From Rhodospirillales bacterium (lineage in GTDB: Bacteria; Pseudomonadota; Alphaproteobacteria; Rhodospirillales; JASLQF01), in the NCBI GenBank assembly GCA_030744625.1, contig JASLQF010000009.1, positions 1 through 56,029 on the forward strand: a DNA stretch of 56,029 bases, in the 5' to 3' direction. How positions within the stretch are numbered: the first letter of the stretch is position 1; each line of letters starts with the position of its first letter. Positions 1 to 10,171 of the stretch are shown here, piece by piece. The position numbers and the translations under genes were made by a program. The notes beneath the pieces were generated by a model. That model worked only from the letters and a program-made list of their open reading frames with translations. It was not told the origin of the DNA and did no database searches.

Positions 1-127
1 GGGCCAGGTTGTGGCCCTCCTTGCGCCACCACGAGCCCTCGACGCGGTCGGGGTGCACGACCACGTCCTTGGTGTGGCTCTCGCCGTCCACAACCATCCG
101 CCCGAAGTCGTAGAGCGTGATGCGCAT
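1..127 (-). CDS. Mth938-like domain protein, 3' part cut off by window edge
   Basis: The first 42 codons of a minus-strand gene are visible; the rest lies beyond base 1. The translation has the N-terminal pattern of the small Mth938-like (DUF498/AAMDC) family: a short strand ending in DFGRMVVDG, then VVVHPDRVEGSWWRKEGH. Members are single-domain proteins of about 110-130 residues with no settled bacterial function. The ATG at 127 lies two bases after the guaA stop, so it is probably the last gene read from the guaB-guaA run. Family assignment rests on a short fragment and recalled similarity. Confidence 0.6.
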   Translation of the reverse strand, partial: MRITLYDFGRMVVDGESHTKDVVVHPDRVEGSWWRKEGHNLA

Positions 128-129
128 GC

Positions 130-1680
130 TCACTCCCACTCGATGGTCCCCGGCGGTTTCGAGGTGACGTCGTAGACCACCCGGTTGATGCCGCGCACCT
201 CGTTGACGATGCGGTTGGCGGTGCGGCCCAGGAACTCCATGTCGAAGTGGTAGTAATCGGCCGTCATGCCGTCGACGGAGGTGACGGCGCGGAGCGCGCA
301 GACGTGTTCGTAGGTGCGCGCGTCGCCCATGACGCCGACGGTGCGCACCGGGAGAAGCACGCAGAAGGCCTGCCAGATGGCGTCGTAGAGCCCGGCGGCG
401 CGGATTTCCTCGAGATAGATGGCGTCGGCCTGGCGCAGCACGTCGAGCTTCTCCCGGCTCACCGCGCCGGGCACGCGGATGGCGAGGCCGGGGCCGGGAA
501 AGGGGTGGCGGCCGACGGCGCTTTCGGGCAGGCCGAGCTCGCGGCCCAATTCCCGCACCTCGTCCTTGAAGAGCTCGCGCAGGGGCTCGACGATTTCCAA
601 ATCCATGCGCTCGGGCAGGCCGCCGACGTTGTGGTGGGACTTGATGGTGACGCTGGGCCCGCCGGCAAACGAGACCGATTCGATGACGTCGGGATAGAGC
701 GTGCCCTGGGCCAGGAAGTCGGCGCCGCCGGCCTTCTCCGCTTCCTCCTCGAAGACGTCGATGAAGGTGGCGCCGATGATCTTGCGCTTCTTCTCGGGGT
801 CGGCGACGCCGTCCAGCCGATCGACGAACAGCTCGGCGGCGTCGCGGTGGACCAGGGGAACGTTGAAATGGCCGCGGAAGAGGTCGATCACCTGCTCCGC
901 CTCGCCGGCCCGCAGGAGCCCGGTGTCGACGAACACGCAAACCAGCTGCTCACCGATGGCCTCGTGCAGGAGCGCCGCGGCGACCGACGAATCGACGCCG
1001 CCCGACAGCCCGCAGATGACGCGGCCCTTGCCCACCTGGCGACGCACCTTGGCGATTTCGTGTTCGCGGAAGGCGGCCATGGTCCAATCGCCGGAAAGGC
1101 CGGCCACCTTGCGCACGAAGTTGGCGAGCAGGCGCGCGCCGTCCGGGGTGTGCGCCACCTCGGGGTGGAACTGCACGCCGTAGAATTTACGCCCGTCGTC
1201 GGCGATGGCGGCGAACGGCCCGCCGTCGGTGACGGCGACGGCTCGGAAGCCGTCGGGGATGGCGATGACGCGGTCGCCGTGGCTCATCCACACCTGGGCG
1301 CGGTCGCCCTTCTTCCAGACGCCGTCGAACAGCGCGCAGTCGTCGGCGATGTCAATGTAGGCGCGGCCGAACTCGCGGTGGGTGGCGGCCTCCATCCGGC
1401 CGCCGAGCTGCGCCACCAGGGTCTGCTCGCCGTAGCAGATACCAAGCACCGGCACGCCGAGGGCGAACACCGCGTCGGGCGCCCTCGGCGTTTCGGTCTC
1501 GGTCACCGAGGCCGGCCCGCCGGACAGGATCACGGCGCCCGGCGCGAATTCGGCCAGGGTCTCGCCGGTGACGCGGTTGAAGGGGTGTATCTCGCAATAG
1601 ACGCCGGCCTCGCGCACGCGGCGCGCGATGAGCTGCGTCACCTGGGAGCCGAAATCGACGATGAGGACGCGTTCGCTCAT
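130..1680 (-). CDS. guaA: GMP synthase (glutamine-hydrolysing)
   Basis: Cytosolic enzyme converting XMP, glutamine and ATP to GMP, the last step of guanine nucleotide synthesis. The 516 residues match the usual family length. The N-terminal class I glutamine amidotransferase domain (about 1-190) has the nucleophile Cys82 in GICYGEQ and the His172/Glu174 pair in FHPE. The ATP-pyrophosphatase domain follows with its P-loop LSGGVDSSV at about 225-233, then the C-terminal dimerisation domain ending in KPPGTIEWE. It is downstream of guaB on the same strand, separated by two short genes, so both steps from IMP to GMP are encoded together. Confidence 0.97.
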   Translation of the reverse strand: MSERVLIVDFGSQVTQLIARRVREAGVYCEIHPFNRVTGETLAEFAPGAVILSGGPASVTETETPRAPDAVFALGVPVLGICYGEQTLVAQLGGRMEAATHREFGRAYIDIADDCALFDGVWKKGDRAQVWMSHGDRVIAIPDGFRAVAVTDGGPFAAIADDGRKFYGVQFHPEVAHTPDGARLLANFVRKVAGLSGDWTMAAFREHEIAKVRRQVGKGRVICGLSGGVDSSVAAALLHEAIGEQLVCVFVDTGLLRAGEAEQVIDLFRGHFNVPLVHRDAAELFVDRLDGVADPEKKRKIIGATFIDVFEEEAEKAGGADFLAQGTLYPDVIESVSFAGGPSVTIKSHHNVGGLPERMDLEIVEPLRELFKDEVRELGRELGLPESAVGRHPFPGPGLAIRVPGAVSREKLDVLRQADAIYLEEIRAAGLYDAIWQAFCVLLPVRTVGVMGDARTYEHVCALRAVTSVDGMTADYYHFDMEFLGRTANRIVNEVRGINRVVYDVTSKPPGTIEWE

Positions 1681-1737
1681 GGGCCGGACATTAAAGGATC
1701 GACGATGGCGCGGCCAGCCCCTGCCCGGCGCCGGTCC

Positions 1738-2145
1738 TCAGATTTCGGACAGCACAAACTGGGAAATCGCGGTGACGGCCAGGGTGGTGACGGCGAACCA
1801 CATCATGGCGGTGCCCAGCGTCCGTCCCTTCGAGGCGACGCTGGAGCCGGCCAGCCCATGGGCGTGAACCAGGCGCGACGCGACGATGACGATGCCCCAG
1901 GCGTGCAGGGCCCAGGCGGGGACGCCGTTGATCTCGACCAGCCCCATGAGGATAAGGGCGATCGGCACGTACTCGATGAAGTTGCCGTGGATGCGGATGG
2001 TGCGGCCCAGGCGTTCGTCGCCGCCGTCGAACAGCCCGACCTTGGCCCGGTAACGGCCGCGGATAACATTGAAGGCCAGCACCAGCATCAACAGGGCCAG
2101 CACCCCGGCGTACAGCGCCGTAACGGGTAGGGCGACGGCGTTCAT
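1738..2145 (-). CDS. MAPEG family membrane protein
   Basis: A 135-residue integral membrane protein with about four hydrophobic segments (near 5-27, 57-75, 78-92 and 112-132). The loop IRIHGNFIEYVPIAL at about 50-64 carries the H-x-N-x-x-E-x-x-P pattern of MAPEG (membrane-associated proteins in eicosanoid and glutathione metabolism); bacterial relatives resemble YecN. Glutathione-dependent chemistry is typical of the family but cannot be shown here. Its ATG shares one base with the stop of the upstream peroxidase-related gene (TGATG), which suggests translational coupling and a joint role in peroxide or lipid-peroxide defence. Confidence 0.8.
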   Translation of the reverse strand: MNAVALPVTALYAGVLALLMLVLAFNVIRGRYRAKVGLFDGGDERLGRTIRIHGNFIEYVPIALILMGLVEINGVPAWALHAWGIVIVASRLVHAHGLAGSSVASKGRTLGTAMMWFAVTTLAVTAISQFVLSEI

Positions 2146-2693
2146 CAGCGCTTGCGCAGGAACTTGACGGCGGCGGCATAGCCCATTTCATGGATACGCT
2201 TGGTCGCCTGGGCGAGCCGCTCTGGGCTTTGATCGGGGATGCCGAAGCCGTGGATGATGTTGTTCGCCATGTGGAACATCGCGGTGACCATGACCACGTC
2301 GTAGAGCGCCTTCTCGTCATGGCCGGCGGCCATGAAGGCGGCCACGTCGTCGTCTCCGAGGTCCTCGGGGTCCGTCGTCAGCTTGCCGGCGTAGGCGAGG
2401 GCGGCGCGCACACCGTCCTCGACGTCCGCTGCCTCGAAGTCGTCGACCAGTTCCCCGACCAGGCCCTCGCTAATGCCGAACGCCTCGGCCACCGAAGTGT
2501 GGGAAGCGCAACAATATTTGCAGCCGTTGAGGGCCGAGACATAGGCCGCGATGAGCTCGCGCTGGCCCGCCGTGAACGTCGACGGCCCGCGCATGATGGC
2601 CTCGTTGAGCAGGTAGAAGGGCTCGGCGATGTCGGGATTGCGCTTCATGACCTCCGGCATGCCCAGGGCGGGCGGTGACTTCAGGAACGGCAT
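2145..2693 (-). CDS. Carboxymuconolactone decarboxylase/AhpD-like peroxidase-related protein
   Basis: A 182-residue cytosolic all-helical protein of the AhpD-like fold. The signature is the redox CxxC motif within LNGCKYCCASHTSVAE (about 56-71), with the histidine three residues after the second motif cysteine typical of the proton relay. The N-terminal stretch ending in IMRGPSTFTAGQRELIAAYVS resembles the 'uncharacterised peroxidase-related enzyme' subgroup. It lies between guaB and guaA and overlaps the MAPEG gene by one base. Alkylhydroperoxidase activity is a family expectation; the physiological substrate is unknown. Confidence 0.8.
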   Translation of the reverse strand: MPFLKSPPALGMPEVMKRNPDIAEPFYLLNEAIMRGPSTFTAGQRELIAAYVSALNGCKYCCASHTSVAEAFGISEGLVGELVDDFEAADVEDGVRAALAYAGKLTTDPEDLGDDDVAAFMAAGHDEKALYDVVMVTAMFHMANNIIHGFGIPDQSPERLAQATKRIHEMGYAAAVKFLRKR

Positions 2694-2747
2694 CGGAGAA
2701 CCTCTCGTCGGTTGCGGATCGGGTTGGAAGCTTTAGCCGCCGCCGTC

Positions 2748-4292
<1,545 letters not shown>

Positions 4293-5003
4293 CTACTTGC
4301 CGCCCCTGAAGCCCAGCGCCACCACGTAGACCTCGGCGGATTCGGGGCGGCTGGCCGGCGGCTTGGCGTGCTTCACGGTCTTGAAGGCGCGCTTCATCTC
4401 GGCCAGCAGCGCGCCTTCGGTGCCGCCCTGCAGGACCTTGGCGACGAAGGCCCCGCCCGGCGTCAGGATCCGCGCCGCGAAGGCCAGGGCCGTCTCGCAC
4501 AAGGCCATGATGCGCAGGTGGTCGGTGGCGGCGTGGCCGGTGGCCGGCGGTGCCATGTCGCTGAGCACCACGTCGGCGGGGCCGCCCAGGGCGTCCTCGA
4601 TCTCGGCCGGCGCGTCCTCGTCCAGGAAGTCGCGCTCGATGATGGTGGCGCCGGCGACGGGTTCCATCGGGGTCACGTCGACGGCGACGACGCGCCCGCC
4701 GGCCGCACCCGCCACCCGCTTCGCCGCCACCAGGGTCCAGCCCCCCGGCGCCGCGCCGAGGTCGACGACGCGCTTTCCCGGGGCCAGGAAATGGAAGCGG
4801 TCATCGAGTTTGATGAGCTTGAAGGCGGCGCGTGAGCGGAAACCCAGGCGCTCCGCCTCGGCGACGTAGGGGTCGTTGAGCTGGCGTTCGAGCCAGCGCG
4901 TCGAGGAGGCCTTGCGCCGACGCGCCGTCCTTACCCGCACGCCGGGCCGGCGGCTGCCGGATCCCTTGCCGCCCCGGCGCCCGCCGGCGCTGGCCTTTTT
5001 CAT
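4293..5003 (-). CDS. rlmE: 23S rRNA (uridine-2'-O)-methyltransferase RlmE
   Basis: SAM-dependent 2'-O methylation of U2552 in the 23S rRNA A-loop, by family knowledge. The chosen start is the ATG at 5003, which overlaps the Ppx/GppA stop by four bases (ATGA), giving 236 residues. After a basic Gly/Arg/Lys-rich tail (1-30) the FtsJ core begins with RWLERQLNDPYVAEAERLGF and the catalytic-type Lys of RSRAAFKLIKLDD. The SAM motif VVDLGAAPGGW and the acidic VLSDMAPPATGH follow. The C-terminal AEVYVVALGFRG is also typical. The reading frame stays open far upstream, but that extension is antisense-type Arg/Gly-rich noise inside the neighbouring gene. Confidence 0.93.
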   Translation of the reverse strand: MKKASAGGRRGGKGSGSRRPGVRVRTARRRKASSTRWLERQLNDPYVAEAERLGFRSRAAFKLIKLDDRFHFLAPGKRVVDLGAAPGGWTLVAAKRVAGAAGGRVVAVDVTPMEPVAGATIIERDFLDEDAPAEIEDALGGPADVVLSDMAPPATGHAATDHLRIMALCETALAFAARILTPGGAFVAKVLQGGTEGALLAEMKRAFKTVKHAKPPASRPESAEVYVVALGFRGGK

Positions 5004-6118
5004 GGGCCGGGGCCGCCGGCCAGTTCCATGGCCGGCGCCCCGTTCGCCCCGTCCGCGGCCATCATGCCGAGCAGCAGGCCCTCGCGGATGCCGCGGTCGG
5101 CGATGGTCAGGGTTTGTGCCGGCCAGCGGCGCCAGACCGCCTCCAGGATGGCGCACCCCATGACCACCAGGTCGGCGCGTCCGCGCCCGATGCATGGATG
5201 GGTGCTGCGCTCCGCCCAGTCCATGGCGGCGAGCCGGGCGTTGATGGCCATGACGTTATCGAAATCGACGACCAGGCCATCGACACGCGAGCGGTCGTAA
5301 CGCTCGAGCCCGAGGTGCAGGGCGCCCAGCGTCGTCACCGTGCCCGACGTGCCGAGCATGTGCACCTGGCCTTCGGCGATACGTTGCGCCACGCCGTGGC
5401 GCTCGCAGAAGGGGGCGAGCCTGGCGTTGATGTCCTCGATGATGCGGGCGTAGTCGGCGGCCCCGACGTTGCCGTCTTCGTAGTGCTCCGAGAGGTTCAC
5501 CACGCCGATGGGCAAGGACAGGAAGTCGATCAGCCGCGGGCTGTTTTCCGCCTCGTGCTCGATCCACATGACTTCGGTGGAGCCGCCGCCGATGTCGAAG
5601 ACCAGCGCCAAGCGCCGGCCGCGGTCGATGAGCGGAGCGCATCCGGCGAGGATCAGGCGCGCCTCCTCGAGGGTCGAGATGGTTTCCAGGTCGAGCCCCG
5701 TCTCCGTCTTGACCCGGGCCAGGAAGTCGTCGCCGTTGCCGGCCCGCCGGCAAGCCTCGGTGGCGACGCCGCGCACGCCCGCCATGGCGCGCTCGCCGAG
5801 CTTCAGGGCGCACACCTTGAGGGCGCCGAGGGTGCGCTCGATGGCATCCTCCGACAGCCGGCCGCTGGCCGACAGCCCCTCGCCGAGGCGCACGATGCGG
5901 GAAAACGAATCAACCACGCGGATGCCGCCGCCGGCCGGCCGCGCCACCAGCAGGCGGCAGTTGTTGGTGCCGAGATCGACCGCCCCGTAAAGGAACGCCG
6001 CGCCACGCCGCCGCCGCGATGGCCGCGACCTTCGCCGCGTTTGCCCCGTCTGGCGCACCTCGCGAGCCTCCCTGATTGCGACGGCACCACCGCCGTTTTC
6101 AAAGAGGATAGCGCACAT
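5000..6118 (-). CDS. Ppx/GppA family exopolyphosphatase or pppGpp phosphatase
   Basis: ASKHA-fold phosphatase of 372 residues that hydrolyses polyphosphate or pppGpp; which one cannot be decided from sequence. The phosphate-1 loop YGAVDLGTNNCRLL lies at about 44-57 and the phosphate-2 loop VFDIGGGSTEVMWIE at about 178-192. The catalytic glutamate region and the GTSGTVTTLGA loop are also present. The first 40 residues are Arg-rich and low in complexity, and no convincing Shine-Dalgarno precedes the ATG at 6118, so the true start may be a little downstream. It overlaps rlmE by four bases and heads the rlmE-guaB-guaA run. Confidence 0.9.
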   Translation of the reverse strand: MCAILFENGGGAVAIREAREVRQTGQTRRRSRPSRRRRGAAFLYGAVDLGTNNCRLLVARPAGGGIRVVDSFSRIVRLGEGLSASGRLSEDAIERTLGALKVCALKLGERAMAGVRGVATEACRRAGNGDDFLARVKTETGLDLETISTLEEARLILAGCAPLIDRGRRLALVFDIGGGSTEVMWIEHEAENSPRLIDFLSLPIGVVNLSEHYEDGNVGAADYARIIEDINARLAPFCERHGVAQRIAEGQVHMLGTSGTVTTLGALHLGLERYDRSRVDGLVVDFDNVMAINARLAAMDWAERSTHPCIGRGRADLVVMGCAILEAVWRRWPAQTLTIADRGIREGLLLGMMAADGANGAPAMELAGGPGP

Positions 6119-6244
6119 GGCGGCGGGTGCGAAAGGCTTTGGGGAAGCGGGGTCGCCGGGCCAAGCCCGGCCATCGGTCGGAGCGGGGAATTTGCCCTGT
6201 CAATCGCAGCGCCAGTCTTGTAATTTTGCCTGCCGCGGGCCTGG

Positions 6245-6318
6245 TGGGGCGTCGTATAATGGTAATACGCTCGGCTCTGGACCGAGTAATCGGGGTTCGA
6301 ATCCCTGCGCCCCAGCCA
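6245..6318 (+). tRNA. tRNA-Gln (anticodon CTG)
   Basis: A complete cloverleaf can be drawn. The 7-bp acceptor stem TGGGGCG pairs with CGCCCCA, and the anticodon stem CTCGG/CCGAG encloses the loop CTCTGGA with anticodon CTG, which reads the CAG Gln codon. The T arm is CGGGG-TTCGAAT-CCCTG. The 3' CCA is encoded (6316-6318) after discriminator G. It lies 60 bases upstream of glnS on the same strand, so the tRNA and its synthetase may share a transcript. Confidence 0.96.
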
Positions 6319-6378
6319 TTGCTTTTCCGTACATGAAAATCAACCCGCTATGCGCCGCAAGCCCGAGAGTTCGACGGC

Positions 6379-8070
6379 ATGAGCGAAGCCGACACCGAAA
6401 ACACCGAGGCCCCCCGCGACTTCATCCGCGAGGTCGTCCATGGCGACGTGCAGGCCGGGCTGACGGAAAGCGTGGTCACCCGCTTCCCGCCCGAGCCCAA
6501 CGGCCACCTGCATATCGGCCACGCCAAGTCGATGTGCCTCAACTTCGGCATCGCCGACGAGTTCGGCGGGCGCTGCCACCTGCGCTTCGACGACACCAAC
6601 CCGGCCAAGGAAGAGCACGAGTACATCGAGTCCATCCAGGACGACGTGCGCTGGCTCGGCTTCGATTGGGGCGAGCACCTCTATTTTGCCTCCGGCCACT
6701 TCGAGACGCTGTATGCGTGGGCCGAACACCTGATCGGCGCCGGCAAGGCCTACGTGGACGACCTCTCGGCGGAAGAAATCCGCGCCCACCGCGGCACCCT
6801 CACCGAAGCGGGGCGCGACAGCCCGCATCGTGATAGGCCACCGGACGAGAACCTCGAGCTGTTCCGCCGCATGCGCGCCGGCGAGTTCGAGGACGGCGCG
6901 CGGGTGCTGCGCGCCAAGATCGACATGGCGTCGGGCAACATCAACATGCGCGATCCGGTGCTCTACCGAATCTTGCGCGCCCCCCACCCGCGCACTGGCG
7001 AGGACTGGTGCATCTACCCCACCTACGACTTCGCCCACGGCCAGTCCGACGCCATCGAGGGCGTCACCCATTCGCTGTGCACCCTGGAGTTCGAGGACCA
7101 CCGCCCGCTCTACGACTGGCTCATCGACAACCTGGCCGTGCCGTCGCGCCCCCGCCAGTACGAATTCTCGCGCCTCAACCTGACCCACACCGTGCTTTCC
7201 AAGCGCCGCCTCGTCGAGCTCGTCGACGGCGGCCACGTCCGGGGCTGGGACGATCCGCGCATGCCGACGCTGTCGGGCCTCCGCCGGCGCGGCTTTCCGG
7301 CCGCCGCCATCCGCGACTTCGCCGGGCGCATCGGCGTCACCAAGAGCGACAGCGTCGTCGAGGTGGCGCTCCTGGAACACTGCGCCCGCGATCTCCTGAA
7401 CAGGACGGCGCCGCGTCGCATGGCCGTCCTCGACCCCCTCAAGGTGGTCATCGAGAACTACCCGCAAGGCGAGGCGGAAGAACTGGAGGCTGTCAACAAC
7501 CCCGAGGACGCCGCCGCCGGCACGCGCTCCGTGCCCTTCTCGCGCGAGATCTATATCGAGCGCCAGGACTTCATGGAGGACCCGCCCAAGAAGTTCTTCC
7601 GCCTGGCGCCGGGCCGCGAGGTGCGCCTGCGCTACGCCTTTTTCATCACCTGCACCGGCGTCGTCAAGGACGCCGCCGGCGACGTGGTGGAGTTGCGCTG
7701 CACCTACGACCCGGAAACCCGGGGCGGCAACGCGCCGGACGGTCGCAAGGTCAAGGCGACGCTGCACTGGGTATCGGGGGCGCACGCGGTCTCGGCCGAG
7801 GTGCGCCTCTACGATCACCTGTTCACGGAAGCGGAACCGGGCGGCGACCTCGGCGCCGCCCTCAACCCGGGATCCCTCACCGTGCTCGACGATTGCCGCC
7901 TGGAGCCGGCCCTCGCCGATACCGCCGCCGGCGAGACGGTGCAGTTCGAGCGCCTGGGGTATTTCTGCCCCGACGCGGATTCAGGTCCCGGAAAGCTGGT
8001 GTTCAACCGCACGGTCGCCTTGCGCGACACCTGGGCCAAGGTCAAGGCCAAGGGAGGGGCGAAGGCTTAG
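6379..8070 (+). CDS. glnS: Glutaminyl-tRNA synthetase
   Basis: Class I aminoacyl-tRNA synthetase charging tRNA-Gln with glutamine. The 563 residues fit GlnRS. The HIGH signature is HIGH at 45-48 within [16 protein letters not shown], and the KMSKS-type loop is VLSKRRL near 273-279. The PPEPNG and DDTNP loops distinguish Gln/Glu enzymes of the GlnRS type from bacterial GluRS. The C-terminal beta-barrel anticodon-binding domain runs from about 345 to the end. It is preceded by tRNA-Gln(CTG) and overlaps the 3' end of the convergent MlaC-like gene by four bases. Many alphaproteobacteria instead make Gln-tRNA by GatCAB transamidation. Confidence 0.96.
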   Translation: MSEADTENTEAPRDFIREVVHGDVQAGLTESVVTRFPPEPNGHLHIGHAKSMCLNFGIADEFGGRCHLRFDDTNPAKEEHEYIESIQDDVRWLGFDWGEHLYFASGHFETLYAWAEHLIGAGKAYVDDLSAEEIRAHRGTLTEAGRDSPHRDRPPDENLELFRRMRAGEFEDGARVLRAKIDMASGNINMRDPVLYRILRAPHPRTGEDWCIYPTYDFAHGQSDAIEGVTHSLCTLEFEDHRPLYDWLIDNLAVPSRPRQYEFSRLNLTHTVLSKRRLVELVDGGHVRGWDDPRMPTLSGLRRRGFPAAAIRDFAGRIGVTKSDSVVEVALLEHCARDLLNRTAPRRMAVLDPLKVVIENYPQGEAEELEAVNNPEDAAAGTRSVPFSREIYIERQDFMEDPPKKFFRLAPGREVRLRYAFFITCTGVVKDAAGDVVELRCTYDPETRGGNAPDGRKVKATLHWVSGAHAVSAEVRLYDHLFTEAEPGGDLGAALNPGSLTVLDDCRLEPALADTAAGETVQFERLGYFCPDADSGPGKLVFNRTVALRDTWAKVKAKGGAKA

Positions 8071-8786
8071 GCGGCGCGTTTCTTGAGAAGCTCGATCAAG
8101 CTTCCGATTCCCCGCCGGCCCAACACCGAGGCGAATTCGTGGCGCAGGGTCATCGCCATGCTGATGCCCTCCACCGACAGATCGAGGATGCGGAAGGTGC
8201 CGGCGATCTCGCGCATGCGCCAGTTGGCGCGCACCGGCTTCTTTTCGGCGCGCGAAACCTCGCAGCGCACCAGCACGTCTTTCTTGCCCACCGGATTGGT
8301 GCCGAGGATGTCCATGCGGTCGACCTCGATGCCGCCGAGCCTCATGGCATAGGTCTTGACGACGAAACCGGTGAAAGCCCTGAGGTAGTCCTTGCGCTGC
8401 TCGACGCTGGATTTGTTCCAGTAGCGCCCCAGCGCGAAACGGGCGATGACGGGGATATCCAGGTTTTGCGTCAGCAGCTCGCGGAAGCGCGCCATGCGCC
8501 GTTCCTCGGACAGGGTCACGTCCGACAGCACCGAAACCACCTCCTGGCCGAGGCTGTCCATGTAGCGGGCGGCGGGGTTTTCACGCTTCTCGGGCGCCGG
8601 TCCCGCCGCCGTCACGAAATCCGTCAGGGTCGTATCGGAAAGGACCGCGATGTCTTCTTTTTGGATGTCGCCGGCACTGTCGGCGCGCCACAGGGCCTCG
8701 GCGATGTCGTCCCAGATCTGCGCGCAGCCGCCCGTCACCAAGCCGCACACGGCCACCACCACCGACAATCTGGAATACGCGCCCAT
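8067..8786 (-). CDS. MlaC-like phospholipid-binding periplasmic protein
   Basis: A 239-residue exported protein of the MlaC/Ttg2D family. These proteins shuttle phospholipids between an outer-membrane lipoprotein and the inner-membrane MlaFEDB transporter. The N-terminal hydrophobic segment (about 5-20) ends in GGCAQ. This could be a weak lipobox around Cys21, but Thr at -3 is atypical, so ordinary signal-peptide cleavage is equally possible. The MlaC core includes a [13 protein letters not shown] start, ARFALGRYW and [13 protein letters not shown], followed by the beta-sheet part with [17 protein letters not shown]. No other mla genes lie nearby. The stop overlaps the glnS stop region in convergent orientation. 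Confidence 0.85.
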   Translation of the reverse strand: MGAYSRLSVVVAVCGLVTGGCAQIWDDIAEALWRADSAGDIQKEDIAVLSDTTLTDFVTAAGPAPEKRENPAARYMDSLGQEVVSVLSDVTLSEERRMARFRELLTQNLDIPVIARFALGRYWNKSSVEQRKDYLRAFTGFVVKTYAMRLGGIEVDRMDILGTNPVGKKDVLVRCEVSRAEKKPVRANWRMREIAGTFRILDLSVEGISMAMTLRHEFASVLGRRGIGSLIELLKKRAA

Positions 8787-9121
8787 CCGTCCCCCTGCAA
8801 TCCGTGAGCAAAAAGAGACTCGAACCGCCTTGAGCTTATATGGGTGCTCTGTCTCGCCTTTTCATGGTTTTTCTGGTTGGCGGAAGGCGAACCCGGCGAT
8901 CCTGAGGAACAAGGTTCCCGGTCCGGCGCCGGGATGTCAAGAAAATACCGCGCCGCCAGCCGATCCCCGGATTCCAGAAGCCTGTCGGCGTAACCAACGA
9001 ACGGCTTAGTCCGGGGGAATAGCACCTCAGGATGGCTGTACGGGGTTCGCCGCAGCCCCATATGTGAAGGGAAATCCCGTGGCGTACACCGGGATTAGGA
9101 CAGCGAGGCAAAGGAGAAGCC
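8787..9121. other. 335-bp intergenic region, no gene recognised
   Basis: This gap lies between the start of the MlaC-like gene and the small plus-strand ORF at 9125. It should hold divergent promoters, but I see no consensus -35/-10 pair I would defend. A short hairpin CCCGG-7-CCGGG sits at 8917-8933. Open frames here are short and lack ribosome-binding sites. Confidence 0.4.
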
Positions 9122-9124
9122 GTG

Positions 9125-9325
9125 ATGGATAAGCAAATTTCGAAGGTTTCGAAGGTTTGGCTTCCGATCCTCAATACCGCGGAGCTCGAGACCGAGCTCC
9201 AGGACATCAGCTCGGCGGTGCGAAGCGGGTTTATCAGCGACCGCACGGGCGACCACCTGCGGCTGGCGCTCCTGATGGGCGCGGAATTTCCGGACGTCGT
9301 CCCCTTCGGCGGCCACGCGGCGTAG
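9125..9325 (+). CDS. Small hypothetical protein (66 aa)
   Basis: A short ORF preceded by AAAGGAGAAGCC, a good ribosome-binding site. Adjacent GTG (9122) and ATG (9125) codons could both start it; I prefer the ATG. The product is 66 residues with a helical middle containing LETELQDISSAVRSGFISDRTGDHLRLALLMG split across two segments, and it has no cysteines or membrane segment. I do not recognise the family. It lies 121 bases upstream of the PilZ gene on the same strand. The strong ribosome-binding site is the main reason to call it real. Confidence 0.5.
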   Translation: MDKQISKVSKVWLPILNTAELETELQDISSAVRSGFISDRTGDHLRLALLMGAEFPDVVPFGGHAA

Positions 9326-9446
9326 GCGCTGCGGGACGTCCATTCCACTTGAATTAGAACGCCGCCGACTCGGCGGCACGCGGGTCTGCTACACTCGCAC
9401 CTTGTTTTGCCGCGAGCGTGGCGGTTGACGGCATGGGGGATGAGCC

Positions 9447-9785
9447 TTGGTCAGGGTCGACGGGGTCGGAGATCGGCGCGTCGATTCGCGGGTTCGGTAC
9501 CGCCGGCCGATGCGCGCCAAGGCGGCGAAGGTCGAGGTCGAGGCCGAGTTGCTCGATATCTCGGGCAGCGGCGCGGCGTTGCAGTCCAATGTCTTGCTCG
9601 ACAACAACACCTTCGTGGAACTGCACATCGAAGGCGTCGGCAATATGGAGGGCCGCGTGGCGCGCAGCTACGAAGGCGGCTTCGCGGTCAAGTTCGAGGT
9701 CAGTGCCGAGCAACGGGGACGCCTCAAGACCGCCATCGCCGACTACACCCAGGCGGCGCGCATTCTCGACGACGATAAAAAATAA
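9447..9785 (+). CDS. PilZ domain protein, probable c-di-GMP receptor
   Basis: A single-domain PilZ protein of 112 residues. Both c-di-GMP-binding signatures are present: an arginine cluster containing R11-VDS-R15 for the RxxxR motif, and D37-I-S39-G-S-G42 for the [D/N]xSxxG motif. The start is a TTG at 9447: an in-frame TGA lies two codons upstream, GGGGGA precedes it at good spacing, and the next ATG (9510) would remove the arginine motif. Binding of c-di-GMP is well supported; what it controls (motility, polysaccharide or adhesion) is not shown by neighbours. Confidence 0.85.
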   Translation: MVRVDGVGDRRVDSRVRYRRPMRAKAAKVEVEAELLDISGSGAALQSNVLLDNNTFVELHIEGVGNMEGRVARSYEGGFAVKFEVSAEQRGRLKTAIADYTQAARILDDDKK

Positions 9786-9806
9786 GTCCGCCGCCGCCAG
9801 GCCGGG

Positions 9807-10091
9807 CTAGCGGCCCTCGAGGATGGTCAGCATGCGCTCGGCGTTGCCGGCGACGTGGGCCAGGGCTTCCTGGTACTCGGGCGAATCGTAGCAGGCTTGC
9901 GCCGCCTCGACGCTTTCGAACTCGACGACGACGTTGCGCGGGAATTCCTCGCCTTCCAGGGACACGTAGCGCCCGCCGCGGGCCAGGAAGCGCCCGCCGT
10001 GCTTGTCGATGGCCGGGCCCGCCAGCTTGGCGTACACGCCATAGCCTTCCTCGTTGATCACCTTGATGTGTCCGATCCAATACGCGGCCAT
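9807..10091 (-). CDS. DUF1330 family protein
   Basis: A 94-residue protein with the ferredoxin-like alpha+beta barrel of DUF1330. Family features visible are the N-terminal AAYWIGHIKVINEEGYGVYA, the central KHGGRFLARGG, the strand RNVVVEFES, and the helix containing YDSPEYQEAL. The start is the ATG at 10091 with GGGAGGA upstream. The family is widespread but lacks a defined reaction; members resemble small stand-alone monooxygenase-like or binding proteins. Its 3' end faces the PilZ gene (converging), and it is probably transcribed alone. Confidence 0.8.
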   Translation of the reverse strand: MAAYWIGHIKVINEEGYGVYAKLAGPAIDKHGGRFLARGGRYVSLEGEEFPRNVVVEFESVEAAQACYDSPEYQEALAHVAGNAERMLTILEGR

Positions 10092-10171
10092 GGCCGTTCC
10101 TCCCTTCCCTGAATTTTTTCGCCCTTCGGGCACCCGCCATCGACCATATCACAGCCACGGTCGTGCCGACC

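Noticed and set aside
247-2130. Long open frame on the plus strand opposite guaA and its neighbour
   Set aside because: High GC makes stop codons rare in antisense frames; the translation is low-complexity (Gly/Asp/His/Arg-rich) and the opposite strand encodes unmistakable GMP synthase.
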